A DNA stretch of 33,264 bases from positions 1 through 33,264 of the forward strand of contig DKIV01000028.1 of NCBI GenBank assembly GCA_002454425.1, given 5' to 3'. The position numbers and the translations under genes were made by a program. This document shows positions 17,393 through 25,836 of the stretch, piece by piece. Under the pieces are notes generated by a model that was not told the DNA's origin, searched no databases, and was given only the letters and a program-made list of their open reading frames with translations. Numbering within the stretch: the stretch's first letter is position 1; each line of letters starts with the position of its first letter. This stretch comes from Sphingobacteriaceae bacterium UBA6709 (lineage in GTDB: Bacteria; Bacteroidota; Bacteroidia; Sphingobacteriales; Sphingobacteriaceae).

Positions 17393-18292
17393 TTACATCC
17401 ACCCCTGTTTCTTAAACCATTTATAGCAAGCCAGCGTAATGACAGCCATTAGAAGAAGCACCGCGGGATAGCCATACTTCCAATCCAACTCGGGCATGAA
17501 CTTGAAATTCATGCCGTAGACGCCTACTACAAAGGTGAGCGGCATAAAGAACACTGAAAATATGGTTAACACGCGCATGATCTCATTTGTACGCTGCGAC
17601 GCGGTTGAGAAATACACGTTCAGTAGCTGATTGACGTTGTCGTATAAATTATCGTACACATTCTGTAGTCGTACGTACAGGTCTCGTGTATCGCGAGTAC
17701 TTATGTTCCTGTGTTTTGAAGCGTCAATATTATCAATAATATCATAGGATAAGATGAGCATCCTTTTTATCAGCGCTATTTTCCGATGGAGAAAGTACAA
17801 GCCTTTGAGCATCGGTACCTTCCTGTTACGTAAGAAGATATTCTCTTCGTAGTAATCGATCTCCTTGGATAAGCGCGTTGAGGGCGCTTCATAACTTCGC
17901 AGACAGCCCTTGAGCAGAACATTAAAAAGTTGCCATACGCTTTGATACTTACTTTGCGGATTTGCCGCGGCGATATCATTTATAAAGCCCTGTTCCTTTC
18001 TGTGTATGGTGATGAGATAATCGTTTGACAGGAAGAATGCTACTTTATTTGTTAGCTCCTGCACTGTGTCGGCTTCCATGGTCTCTGTCGGATTATACAC
18101 GCGGAAGATGATGAAAATGTACGACTCCAGATTTTCGTATTTCGGTAAATGATCAGATTGGAGACAATCCTGAACGGAATCTTCTTCGAGATGGTATTCA
18201 CGTGCTATCTGCCGTAACTCCTCCTGATCGGGAGCACACACATCAATCCATGTTAACTTGCCGTGTTCTTTGTCAATAATTTGTCGTATCAT
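17393..18292 (-). CDS. corA: CorA-type magnesium/cobalt channel, 299 aa
   Basis: This is a membrane channel for Mg2+ (also Co2+ and Ni2+), working as a pentamer in the inner membrane. The signature GMN is present in VYGMNFKFMPEL near residue 260, at the end of the first transmembrane helix (IFSVFFMPLTFVVGVYG). The second helix (AVLLLMAVITLACYKWF) follows. The C-terminus is short and basic (KKQGWM), as in the family. The long cytoplasmic N-terminal part is rich in charged helices. It starts with ATG and has no Shine-Dalgarno sequence. It is divergent from the aminopeptidase P gene, with a 103-base shared upstream region. Confidence 0.93.
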   Translation of the reverse strand: MIRQIIDKEHGKLTWIDVCAPDQEELRQIAREYHLEEDSVQDCLQSDHLPKYENLESYIFIIFRVYNPTETMEADTVQELTNKVAFFLSNDYLITIHRKEQGFINDIAAANPQSKYQSVWQLFNVLLKGCLRSYEAPSTRLSKEIDYYEENIFLRNRKVPMLKGLYFLHRKIALIKRMLILSYDIIDNIDASKHRNISTRDTRDLYVRLQNVYDNLYDNVNQLLNVYFSTASQRTNEIMRVLTIFSVFFMPLTFVVGVYGMNFKFMPELDWKYGYPAVLLLMAVITLACYKWFKKQGWM

Positions 18293-18395
18293 GAGTATAA
18301 CGTTCTGTAGGACTATAAGCTAAATATATGCTGAAATGTTATTTCATTTATAAGTTTAATGTTTTTGTAAATTGCCCACTTTAAATAATTAAACA

Positions 18396-20171
18396 ATGAC
18401 TTTTCTAAATAAATTAGAGGAGATAAGAATACAGATGAAGAATGACGGCGTTAGTGCTTATGTCATTCCTTCTGCTGATCCTCACATTAGCGAATATGTT
18501 CCTGATCGCTATAAGTGTATCGAATTTGCTTCCGGATTCACGGGTTCTGCCGGCACTTTAGTAATCACTGCTGATTTCGCAGGTCTCTGGACAGATGCCC
18601 GTTATTTTGTGCAGGCCGCCGAGCAGCTCGCCGGATCGGGCTTTGAATTGGTGAAGCTTAGGGCGCAGGCTACCCCCGAATATATAGACTGGCTTTTGGA
18701 GCGTTTGCCTGACCATGCTGTAGTTGCCTTTGACGCCAACCTTATCTCGGTTCAGTTGGCAGAATTGCTGGCCAACAGCTTCGCTGTAGCTGATATCAGC
18801 GTTAGCGACAAGGATTATCTTGATAGTATTTGGAACGGACGTCCCGCCTTGCCTGCCGCCAAAGCATGGTTGTTGAACACTGAAATTACAGGCAATGCTA
18901 CTGCTGATAAACTAACTGGCATTAGATCGGTAATGAAGCGACATCGCGCCGCTTACCATCTGGTGTCATCACTTGACGATATCGCCTGGATATTTAATAT
19001 CCGGGGCGCTGATGTAAAGTGTAATCCCGTTGTGTTAGCCTTTGCTTTGATCAGTACGGATGACTGTACCTTATTTATTGACGAGCAAAAGCTTAGTGAT
19101 TCAGATAAAATGAGCCTGTCGTCTGCCGGAGTTCAATTGTGTGCTTATGAAAATGTTTACGCTACTGTTGAAAGTATTCAGCATGACGCTTCAATACTCA
19201 TTGATCCTAAGCGTACTTGTCAGGCGCTGTTTCGTCGTATCGCTCCATCCATAAAAGTCATCTTCGATACTAATCCAAGCACCGCATTTAAAGCTATTAA
19301 AAACGATGTTGAGGTAGCTAATACGCGCAAAACGATGATTCAGGATGGGGTAGCACTCACGCGCTTTTTCAGGTGGTTAGAGGAGGCTGTTGTAAATGAA
19401 ACGGTTACTGAGATTTCCGTTGCTGAGCGATTACGCCAGTTCCGGGCTGAGAATGAAGGCTTCGTGGGCGAAAGCTTCGATACTATCGCCGGATATCGCG
19501 AACATGGTGCCTTGCCTCATTACAAGGCTACCCCCGCCAGTGATGTAAGGCTTCTTTCTGAAGGGCTCTTTCTGCTCGATTCCGGCGGTCAATATGCTAC
19601 TGGAACAACGGATATTACGCGTGTTGTTTCTTTAGGAAAACTTACGGAGGAAGAGGCCCGAGATTATACGCTGGTGCTTCGAGGCATGATTGAAGGTTCT
19701 ACGGCTCGTTTTCCCAAAGGTACCAAAGGATATCAGATTGACGCTATCACCAGAAAGCCTTTATGGGATCACGCGCTGAACTACGGGCATGGTACGGGAC
19801 ACGGTGTCGGTTATTTCCTGAATGTGCATGAGGGACCGCAGGTGTTTAATGCCGCCAATATTCCTGTTGAAATAGAAACCGGAATGATTACATCCGTAGA
19901 GCCCGGATTATACAGACCCTATAAACATGGCATTCGTATTGAAAACCTGGTATTAACGGTGAAAGACGAAGTAAACGAATTTGCTGAATTTTATACTTTC
20001 GAAACGCTTACCGTATGCTACATCGATACCGCGCTTATCAAAAAGGATTTGCTTTTAAGCTCGCATATCGATTGGTTAAATAGCTATAATGCATGGGTGT
20101 TTAACCAGCTTGCTTCAAGCTTGTCAACAGCGGAGCAGGAGTGGCTGCTCAAGAAAACCGCCGCCATTTAG
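18396..20171 (+). CDS. pepP: Aminopeptidase P (Xaa-Pro aminopeptidase, M24B), 591 aa
   Basis: This enzyme removes an N-terminal residue that precedes proline. It has the long three-domain form: two creatinase-like N-terminal domains (about 1-300) and a C-terminal pita-bread catalytic domain. The two-metal site is complete: Asp395 (LLDSGG), Asp406 (TTDITR), His469 (GTGHGVGY), Glu502 (SVEPGLY) and Glu516 (IRIENL). No signal peptide is seen, so it is cytoplasmic. It is a single-gene unit ending in a strong hairpin. The long form resembles eukaryotic cytosolic aminopeptidase P and is usual in Bacteroidetes. Confidence 0.93.
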   Translation: MTFLNKLEEIRIQMKNDGVSAYVIPSADPHISEYVPDRYKCIEFASGFTGSAGTLVITADFAGLWTDARYFVQAAEQLAGSGFELVKLRAQATPEYIDWLLERLPDHAVVAFDANLISVQLAELLANSFAVADISVSDKDYLDSIWNGRPALPAAKAWLLNTEITGNATADKLTGIRSVMKRHRAAYHLVSSLDDIAWIFNIRGADVKCNPVVLAFALISTDDCTLFIDEQKLSDSDKMSLSSAGVQLCAYENVYATVESIQHDASILIDPKRTCQALFRRIAPSIKVIFDTNPSTAFKAIKNDVEVANTRKTMIQDGVALTRFFRWLEEAVVNETVTEISVAERLRQFRAENEGFVGESFDTIAGYREHGALPHYKATPASDVRLLSEGLFLLDSGGQYATGTTDITRVVSLGKLTEEEARDYTLVLRGMIEGSTARFPKGTKGYQIDAITRKPLWDHALNYGHGTGHGVGYFLNVHEGPQVFNAANIPVEIETGMITSVEPGLYRPYKHGIRIENLVLTVKDEVNEFAEFYTFETLTVCYIDTALIKKDLLLSSHIDWLNSYNAWVFNQLASSLSTAEQEWLLKKTAAI

Positions 20172-20179
20172 CAGCGCTC

Positions 20180-20221
20180 AGCAAGGAAGGATGGGCCTTA
20201 TCAGGGCGATCCTTCCTTGCT
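20180..20221 (+). terminator. Terminator after pepP
   Basis: A perfect 13-bp inverted repeat pairs 20180-20192 with 20209-20221, followed by TTGATT on the plus strand. It begins 8 bases after the pepP stop. The next gene, on the minus strand, ends 30 bases further on and may also use this stem. Confidence 0.8.
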
Positions 20222-20251
20222 TTGATTAAGCGTTGATTAATAGCAGAAAGC

Positions 20252-20422
20252 TTATTGATCACCCTCAAAATCACGCTTAAGGTCTGAAGCCTGAAATACT
20301 TTAAACACATCTTCTCCCTGTACCTGCACCTTTACATCCGTAGCATCTGCTTCCTGATCTTCCTGTACCGTAGCCTTGCCATCGGGACTAATTACTTTAT
20401 CTCCAAATTTGTAGCGTTCCAT
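20252..20422 (-). CDS. Small hypothetical protein, 56 aa
   Basis: The function is not recognised. The protein begins MERYKFGDKVISPDGKATV and is rich in charged residues. The FGDKVISPDGKATVQE stretch looks like a short KOW- or SH3-like beta barrel, ending in a VFKVFQASDLKRDF strand-helix. This fold reading is inference. The start at 20422 is preferred because the residues upstream in frame are not protein-like. It lies alone between pepP (convergent) and the short-chain dehydrogenase gene (divergent). Confidence 0.65.
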   Translation of the reverse strand: MERYKFGDKVISPDGKATVQEDQEADATDVKVQVQGEDVFKVFQASDLKRDFEGDQ

Positions 20423-20633
20423 AAGTCTTTTATTTATTGTTACAGTATTTGTTCTATCGCTAACAGCGGTCTTCCTCCGCCATCTTATGTAAGTAACATT
20501 CAATTTCCCCCGCTGGTTTTACTTATGACCTTTTCCTATAAACTCTTACACTTAGGTCATTTCACTTTCGAGGCAATTCTCTAATTTAGTGGCATACCTT
20601 ATTCGAGGTTTTTTAAGACCATAAAAAAATAAT

Positions 20634-21356
20634 ATGGAACAGTTAACAGGAAAAAATGCACTTATCACCGGAGCGGGCAAAGGTCTGGGTAAGGCTATTG
20701 CTATGGCTCTGGCGGCCGAAGGTGTAAATCTTGCCTTGGTGTCAAGGACAAAAAGTGATCTGGACAAGGTTGCCCAGGAGATACACGCGCAACATGCAGA
20801 TGTTAAAATCGTCGTGACCACAGCTGATGCTGCCGATCATGATTCGGTACTGAAAGCCTGTAATACCATCAAAGAGGAGCTGGGACAGGTTGATATCCTG
20901 GTGAACAACGCGGGTATTGGTAAGTTTGGCAAGTTTATGGATTTGTCGGTAGCGGAATTCGAAGCTATTATTCAAACAAATCTTTTAGGACCTTACTATT
21001 TCATACGTCAGGTGCTTCCGGCGATGCAGGACGCCCAAAGCGGCGACATTATTAATATTTCATCAACAGCGGGACTTAAAGGTGCGCCTGCGACGAGTGC
21101 CTACAGTGCTTCTAAATTTGGACTTATAGGACTTTCAGAGTCTTTAATGCTTGAGGCAAGGAAGTCAAACATTCGGGTATTCACTGTAACACCCAGCACT
21201 ATCGCCACAGATATGGCTGTAAGTTTAAATCTTACTGATGGTAATCCGGAGAAGGTATTGCAGGCTGAAGATCTGGCGGAGCTTGTCGTTGCTCACCTGA
21301 AGCTACCACGCCGCGCACTGGTTCGCGATGTGAGCCTTCTTTCTACAAATCCCTAG
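20634..21356 (+). CDS. Short-chain dehydrogenase/reductase, FabG-like, 240 aa
   Basis: This is an NAD(P)-dependent oxidoreductase of the classical SDR family. The cofactor motif TGAGKGLG is at residues 12-19, NNAG at 91-94, and the catalytic set Asn116, Ser144, Tyr157 and Lys161 (YSASK) is complete. It resembles 3-ketoacyl-ACP reductases, but the window holds no other fatty acid synthesis gene, so the substrate is left open. The ATG at 20634 sits in an A-rich context without a Shine-Dalgarno sequence. It is a monocistronic unit, convergent with the DMP19-like gene. Confidence 0.9.
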   Translation: MEQLTGKNALITGAGKGLGKAIAMALAAEGVNLALVSRTKSDLDKVAQEIHAQHADVKIVVTTADAADHDSVLKACNTIKEELGQVDILVNNAGIGKFGKFMDLSVAEFEAIIQTNLLGPYYFIRQVLPAMQDAQSGDIINISSTAGLKGAPATSAYSASKFGLIGLSESLMLEARKSNIRVFTVTPSTIATDMAVSLNLTDGNPEKVLQAEDLAELVVAHLKLPRRALVRDVSLLSTNP

Positions 21357-21418
21357 TGTATACGCGACGTAAGCCTATGGCTATTGGGCCATAACCCGTG
21401 TAGCGGGGGTAAAAAATA

Positions 21419-21447
21419 AAGGGTGTCCTAATGGGTAGGGCACCCTT
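21419..21447 (-). terminator. Terminator of the DMP19-like gene
   Basis: Positions 21419-21428 pair with 21438-21447 (one G-U pair) around a 9-base loop. Read on the minus strand the stem is followed by TTTATTTTTTA, a good U-run. It lies 80 bases beyond the stop of the minus-strand gene and may also help end the convergent SDR transcript. Confidence 0.7.
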
Positions 21448-21527
21448 AAACAAAAAAGATATATATTGAATTTTACTGTACTCCAAAGATCACCTTGTTA
21501 AATGAAGTTTTAGTGAAGTAAGGCGCT

Positions 21528-22127
21528 TTACTGAGTTAAGAAAAGTTTTTTGTGCTTTTTTATGTATTGAACCTGAAGCTTATTTAAATTCTCTTTGTCA
21601 AAGAGATTGAAGAATGCTTCATCCTGAGCCTGGATTTGTTCTTCGGTTCCTTTTTCTTTATTTATCTCCAACGCCTTCTTTAATACTGAGGCAGTCTGCG
21701 GTGCTTTAATTGCGTGAAATGCCGCAATCGCAGAGTCCGCCAATCGCGCGGCAGAACCTTTGAAGAGTTGAATGAAGCCTCCCTGGTTAACCTCCGCCTG
21801 CACCTGCGATACCAGATAAATGTTTCTTATCACCTCCGGCTGGCGTGCAAGTACCTCCACTTCATTACTGAGTGTCCAGTTCATCTTGGCTCGCACATAA
21901 TCCTGTATAACCTGCGATAGCTTATTGTCTGGCGTCGAGTCCATGATTTCGGGAGTAAGGTTATTGTATACAACTCTCGCTTTATGCTCGCGCGCCGACT
22001 GTAACACCTCTGCGGCTAATCCTCCCTCTGTGCTACCATTTTCTTGCGCCCGACTTATGCTCGTGGTTAAAGCTAGTACGACCAAGGCACAACTAATCAT
22101 TTTATACCCACTTCCGTTCAATTGCAT
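21528..22127 (-). CDS. Exported protein with DMP19/DUF4375-like domain, 199 aa
   Basis: An N-terminal signal peptide (ISCALVVLALTTSISRA) with likely cleavage after residue 27 sends this protein to the periplasm or outside. The segment VNQGGFIQLFKGSAARLADS (from about residue 113) followed by AIKAPQTASVLKKALEI matches the pattern of the DMP19 (DUF4375) domain, where a conserved N-GGF stretch leads into helical repeats. The namesake in Neisseria is a DNA-mimic protein of the cytoplasm, so an exported relative must do something else. The start at 22127 is an ATG; a second ATG nine codons in (22100) would give a tighter signal peptide. Monocistronic, with its own terminator. Confidence 0.7.
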   Translation of the reverse strand: MQLNGSGYKMISCALVVLALTTSISRAQENGSTEGGLAAEVLQSAREHKARVVYNNLTPEIMDSTPDNKLSQVIQDYVRAKMNWTLSNEVEVLARQPEVIRNIYLVSQVQAEVNQGGFIQLFKGSAARLADSAIAAFHAIKAPQTASVLKKALEINKEKGTEEQIQAQDEAFFNLFDKENLNKLQVQYIKKHKKLFLTQ

Positions 22128-22240
22128 TGGTTTCTGTTATTTATAGAATATGCAAAATACAGAAATTTCATACAATTGTTTATTTTATTTAAAAGCAGTA
22201 CAGCTGCTAGTTTCTTGCGGTATTGCAGATCGCGTCACAC

Positions 22241-23059
22241 CTACTTGCCCATCTTTAACGATGTCATCGTCAATGAGCCGCCAATAGCTTTGTCGTTGAA
22301 TATTTCAATCTCTTCATCTTTTCCCTGCAGTCCTAAGGTATAAAGCAAGGGGATATAATGTTCCGGGGTGGGGATCCCTAAGCGAGCTTCTGCGCCAAGA
22401 TGTTCAAAGTTAATGAGCGACTGATGGTCTCCTTTGAGGATCAGTTCTTTAAATTTTTCGTTAAGTGATAATGCCCAGTCGTAACCGCCGCCTTGCATCA
22501 TGTCCCAGGATAGCATACCTAAGTTGTGAACCATATTGCCGCTCCCAATAAGAAGGACTCCCTTTTTTCGCAGATATCTGAGTTCCGAGGCGAGCTGAAA
22601 ATGATATTCCGGAGGTTTCGAATAATCAATACTCAGCTGCAGGACGGGGATGTTCGCCTGTGGATACATATGACGAAGGATGGTCCAGGCGCCATGGTCG
22701 AGACCCCAGTCGTGATCTTCTTCAATGATTCCCTGTTTCATAATTTCATGAGCGAGGTCAGGCATACCTGGCGCCGGATACTGAACATTAAAGAGATCGC
22801 GGGGAAAGCCTCCAAAATCGTGAATCGTTGCTGGGCTAGCCATTGCTGTTATGCGCGTACCTCGCGTATTCCAGTGCGCGGAAATTACGATGACTGCCTG
22901 AGGAAGCGCAATCTTCCCCGCCATAGAGCTCCACGTGGCGCTGAACTCATTGTCTTCGATGCCGTTCATTGGAGAACCATGCCCAATAAAGAGCAAAGGC
23001 ATTTCTTTCTCATCCTCTTTCAGCGTTTTGTTAAGTTCGCTAAATAATCCACTTTTCAT
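22241..23059 (-). CDS. ygiD: Class III extradiol dioxygenase, YgiD/DODA-like, 272 aa
   Basis: This is a ring-opening dioxygenase of the LigB superfamily, annotated in relatives as 4,5-DOPA dioxygenase extradiol. The conserved histidines are visible: His27 (FIGHGSPM), His62 (SAHWNTRG), His178 (NMVHNLG) and His234 (PTPEHYIPLLY). Length and motif spacing agree with the E. coli YgiD type. The physiological substrate is uncertain. Two starts are possible: 23059, used here, and the ATG 19 codons in, directly before PLLFIGHGSP. It is cytoplasmic and appears to be a single-gene unit. Confidence 0.9.
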   Translation of the reverse strand: MKSGLFSELNKTLKEDEKEMPLLFIGHGSPMNGIEDNEFSATWSSMAGKIALPQAVIVISAHWNTRGTRITAMASPATIHDFGGFPRDLFNVQYPAPGMPDLAHEIMKQGIIEEDHDWGLDHGAWTILRHMYPQANIPVLQLSIDYSKPPEYHFQLASELRYLRKKGVLLIGSGNMVHNLGMLSWDMMQGGGYDWALSLNEKFKELILKGDHQSLINFEHLGAEARLGIPTPEHYIPLLYTLGLQGKDEEIEIFNDKAIGGSLTMTSLKMGK

Positions 23060-23336
23060 AATCTTCTACGCCTTTTGTTTTTCTCAAAATTACGCAGACT
23101 CAATCCCCGGCACATTGATTTAAGATAAGATTTTCCCCGTATCAGTAGGAGATAAGATGATTTTCTAAAGCCGCTGTCAGCAAAGCAGATAGCTGAACAA
23201 TATCGGATTTAACATTTTTTGGCTTGCAAGACGGGAATAAAGTCTGTTAAATTGCGTTTTATTAGTTTAAAACCGGCCAGGCACGGCATATCGCGATAAA
23301 ACGCCTCCGGCAACCTATTTAATTTAATCTACATTG

Positions 23337-24029
23337 ATGAAAATGAAACATTTTGCTTTGAAATTTATAGCTTTTTGCACGCTCGGTGTATTTGCTCTGA
23401 CGACTAATTCTTTCGCGCAAATGAAAGAAAATAAGAAGCTCGAAGCTTCGGCATATGTCATTGACGACTTTGCCAAAATGAAAGAGACGATCCCCTCCCA
23501 ATTGTTTGAAATGACGGAAGGTATCATCATTATTCCTAAAATGATCAACGCGGGACTGATCCTCGGTGGCAAGCGCGGCAAGGGTGTGGCGATGGTTAAA
23601 GATGCTCAGGGCCACTGGAGCGATCCTGTATTTATAACGATGACCGGCGGAAGCGTGGGTTTTCAGATCGGCTTTCAGGCTGTTGACCTGGTATTGGTAT
23701 TTAGAAATCGCAGCAGTCTCGACAGGATCTCAAAGTCGAGCTTTACCTTGGGCGGGGATTTATCGGTGGCTGCCGGACCTGTAGGACGTAGTACTTCCGC
23801 CAGCACCGACTACAAGCTCGAAGCAGAAGTGTATTCTTATTCACGGAGCAAGGGATTGTTCGCTGGTATAAGCTTAAGTGGTGCCGCTCTTGAAATTGAC
23901 GCTTTGGCTAACACAAGCTATTATAAGGGAGAACTTCCCGCAAAAACCATCTTCAGCGGAAATACCCGTGCAAAAGGAGAAGAAATTCAGCAGTTAAGAA
24001 CAAGTCTGGCGAATTTTTATCATCATTAA
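23337..24029 (+). CDS. SYLF-domain (Ysc84-like) lipid-binding protein, 230 aa
   Basis: The protein has a signal peptide (FALKFIAFCTLGVFALTTNS, cut near SFA-Q) and then a SYLF/DUF500 domain. The domain is seen in EGIIIIPKMINAGLILGGKRGKG, FITMTGGSVGFQIGFQAVDLVL and GGDLSVAAGPVGRSTSAST, all standard blocks of the family, which binds phosphoinositides in eukaryotes. Bacterial exported members have no settled role. The start is the ATG at 23337; the codon before it is TTG and is not needed. It is convergent with the YeeE/YedE genes, with a bidirectional hairpin between them. Confidence 0.9.
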   Translation: MKMKHFALKFIAFCTLGVFALTTNSFAQMKENKKLEASAYVIDDFAKMKETIPSQLFEMTEGIIIIPKMINAGLILGGKRGKGVAMVKDAQGHWSDPVFITMTGGSVGFQIGFQAVDLVLVFRNRSSLDRISKSSFTLGGDLSVAAGPVGRSTSASTDYKLEAEVYSYSRSKGLFAGISLSGAALEIDALANTSYYKGELPAKTIFSGNTRAKGEEIQQLRTSLANFYHH

Positions 24030-24046
24030 TTTGACCCTGTATTAAA

Positions 24047-24093
24047 ATTGATAGCTGCTACAGCATAAAAAACAAGCTGTAGCAACTATCAAT
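24047..24093. terminator. Bidirectional terminator between SYLF gene and yeeE pair
   Basis: An 18-bp stem with one mismatch pairs 24047-24064 with 24076-24093 around an 11-base A-rich loop. It lies 17 bases after the SYLF stop and 22 bases beyond the stop of the minus-strand gene. Confidence 0.8.
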
Positions 24094-24115
24094 ATTGCCT
24101 GAAATATCCTTAGTC

Positions 24116-24529
24116 TTAATGCGGCAGTTTATTACGCAGTATGCCATAGAGTAAAGTTCCAAACAAGGCTCCGATAATTGGCAACAGCATGCTCAAGTAT
24201 CCATACCCCAGGTTTACAAATAGGGGGCCGGGACAGGCGCCTGTAATAGCCCATCCTAAACCAAATATCGTCCCTCCAAAAAGATAGCGTTTCCAATTAC
24301 CGCTTTTGTCGGGGAATTTTATTTCCTGACCTTGCAGATCCTTCATTCTAAATTTTCTGGTCAGTAATACGAAGATGATTCCCACACCTATGGCGCTGCC
24401 AATAATTCCGTACATATTAAAGGACTGGAAACGGAACATTTCCTGTATGCGGTACCATGATACGGCCTCTGATTTTGCCATTACAATCCCGAAAAGGATG
24501 CCTGTAGCGATAAATTTCAATGCTTTCAT
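24116..24529 (-). CDS. YeeE/YedE-family membrane protein, second half (DUF6691-like), 137 aa
   Basis: This is a small integral membrane protein of the YeeE/YedE (sulfur transport) family, corresponding to one half of the full-length thiosulfate transporter. Four hydrophobic segments are visible. The key cysteine lies in ITGACPGP (Cys99). The gene follows its partner by only three bases, so the two halves are made together and probably form one transporter (PmpA/PmpB-like). It is the last gene of the sulfur module. Substrate (thiosulfate or another reduced sulfur compound) is inferred from family and neighbours. Confidence 0.88.
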   Translation of the reverse strand: MKALKFIATGILFGIVMAKSEAVSWYRIQEMFRFQSFNMYGIIGSAIGVGIIFVLLTRKFRMKDLQGQEIKFPDKSGNWKRYLFGGTIFGLGWAITGACPGPLFVNLGYGYLSMLLPIIGALFGTLLYGILRNKLPH

Positions 24530-24532
24530 AAT

Positions 24533-25099
24533 TTAGAAGATTAAAGGGAAAATTAGATGAGTCATAATCAGTCCGCCGATGAAAAAACCTATAACCGCTA
24601 CCAGCGATCGCCATTGCAACATGGAAATACCGGTAATGGCATGGCCAGAAGTGCAGCCTCCGGCGTAGCGTGTGCCGAAGCCAATGAGCAGCCCTCCGGC
24701 GAGTAGCAATGCTATGATAGGAGGGTCTGTGAACGCTCCGATACCAAAGAGCTGTTCCGGATTGAGTCCTCCGTCGAATGGTACGCCCAGATCGTTAAGC
24801 GCATGCTGTGTCGCATCGCTAAGCCGGAGCGTAGCCGGTGTTTCAAGAAAGTGTCGGCTTAGCCACCCTCCGAAGATGGTCCCCAAAAGAAATAAGAGAT
24901 TCCAACGCTGCTCGCGCCAGTCAAAACTGAAGAAGCTGATCTTGCGTCCCGCTCCTGCCATGCTGCAAAGCGTGCTAAAGTTGGCGGAGAAACCAAAAGT
25001 CTTACCATTGATGATCAGAATAATCATGATTAGCGCAATGGTGGGACCTGCAACATACCAAGGCCAGGGTTCTCTTAAAATCGTTAAGATCGTATTCAT
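24533..25099 (-). CDS. YeeE/YedE-family membrane protein, first half, 188 aa
   Basis: This is an integral membrane protein of the YeeE/YedE family with several transmembrane helices. Conserved cysteines lie in STLCSMAG (Cys45) and in YAGGCTSGHAITG (Cys149), the family signature for passing reduced sulfur through the membrane. It is followed three bases later by the shorter YeeE/YedE gene. Its ATG overlaps a TGA that closes an open stretch following the Crp gene (ATGA), which suggests that something upstream was or is translated. It belongs to the same unit as the Crp regulator and the CoA-disulfide reductase. Confidence 0.9.
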   Translation of the reverse strand: MNTILTILREPWPWYVAGPTIALIMIILIINGKTFGFSANFSTLCSMAGAGRKISFFSFDWREQRWNLLFLLGTIFGGWLSRHFLETPATLRLSDATQHALNDLGVPFDGGLNPEQLFGIGAFTDPPIIALLLAGGLLIGFGTRYAGGCTSGHAITGISMLQWRSLVAVIGFFIGGLIMTHLIFPLIF

Positions 25100-25191
25100 A
25101 TTATAGGATTTGAAAAGGACATTCCATTTATTTCTTGTGCATTCTGAACAAGTTGCTTCAGGTCTTCATCTGAAAAATGAGTTAAGAAACC
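25096..25191 (-). other. Open 31-codon extension after the Crp gene, possible gene remnant
   Basis: Directly after the TAA of the Crp-type gene, the same frame stays open for 31 codons and ends in TGA at 25098-25096, overlapping the ATG of the next gene. The translation contains SDEDLKQLVQNAQEING, which looks like a real amphipathic helix. There is no start codon except an ATG close to the end. It could be the 3' remnant of a deleted gene, a readthrough tail, or chance. Confidence 0.35.
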
Positions 25192-25836
25192 TTACCTCAA
25201 CCAGTCAATAGAGTTTCTGTATAATGCGATCACGCCATGCTGTTCCATTTTCTTTAGCAAGCGGGAGATTACTTCCCGGGAGGAATTTAGTTCCGCCGCG
25301 ATCTGCTGGTGACTGATCTCCAGATGCCGGGAGTTTCTCATCCTTACCTCGCGGGAAAGATAGTTTTCCAATCGTTCGTCAAGCTTTTTAAAAGCTATCT
25401 GATCTATCGTCAGCAAAAGCTCTTCAAACTTGTCGCGATACGTTTCAAGAACAAAATAGTACCAGGTTTTAAAGTCGCGCGTTAGCTCGTCCATGAGTGC
25501 GATAGGCACCATTAGGGCAACGCCATCCTCAACGGCCTGAGCGCGGATTTCACTGCTCGTCATCTTTGACGCGCAAATGAGCGAAAGGGCACAGGCTTCA
25601 CCGGGCCCAATGTCGTACATAAAGAACTCCTGACCCTGTTCATTCTCCCGGTAAATTTTTATCCTGCCATGTGCTATAAGTATTGTGGAGCGAAAGAACT
25701 GCCCCGGCTTCAGCAGTGAATCGCCTGCGGCAAATTCCTGAAGCGTACACTTCTCGCTTAATAACTCACGTAATGATGGCTCAAACTGAGGAAAGAGCTT
25801 ATCCAGCAATTCCCGTTTCCGCATGATGTTGTTCAT
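25192..25836 (-). CDS. Crp/Fnr-family transcriptional regulator, 214 aa
   Basis: A cyclic-nucleotide-binding-like domain fills about residues 15-130, followed by a long dimer helix and a C-terminal winged helix (ISHQQIAAELNSSREVISR is the recognition helix-turn-helix). The effector loop region GPGEACALSLICASK holds two cysteines, Cys82 and Cys88, six residues apart; this could serve thiol or persulfide sensing, which is inference. The start is uncertain: 25836 is used, 25824 is an alternative. Either overlaps the end of the CoA-disulfide reductase gene by 26-38 bases, so the two are co-transcribed. A CRP-like palindrome upstream of that gene (27570-27583) is its likely target. Confidence 0.88.
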   Translation of the reverse strand: MNNIMRKRELLDKLFPQFEPSLRELLSEKCTLQEFAAGDSLLKPGQFFRSTILIAHGRIKIYRENEQGQEFFMYDIGPGEACALSLICASKMTSSEIRAQAVEDGVALMVPIALMDELTRDFKTWYYFVLETYRDKFEELLLTIDQIAFKKLDERLENYLSREVRMRNSRHLEISHQQIAAELNSSREVISRLLKKMEQHGVIALYRNSIDWLR

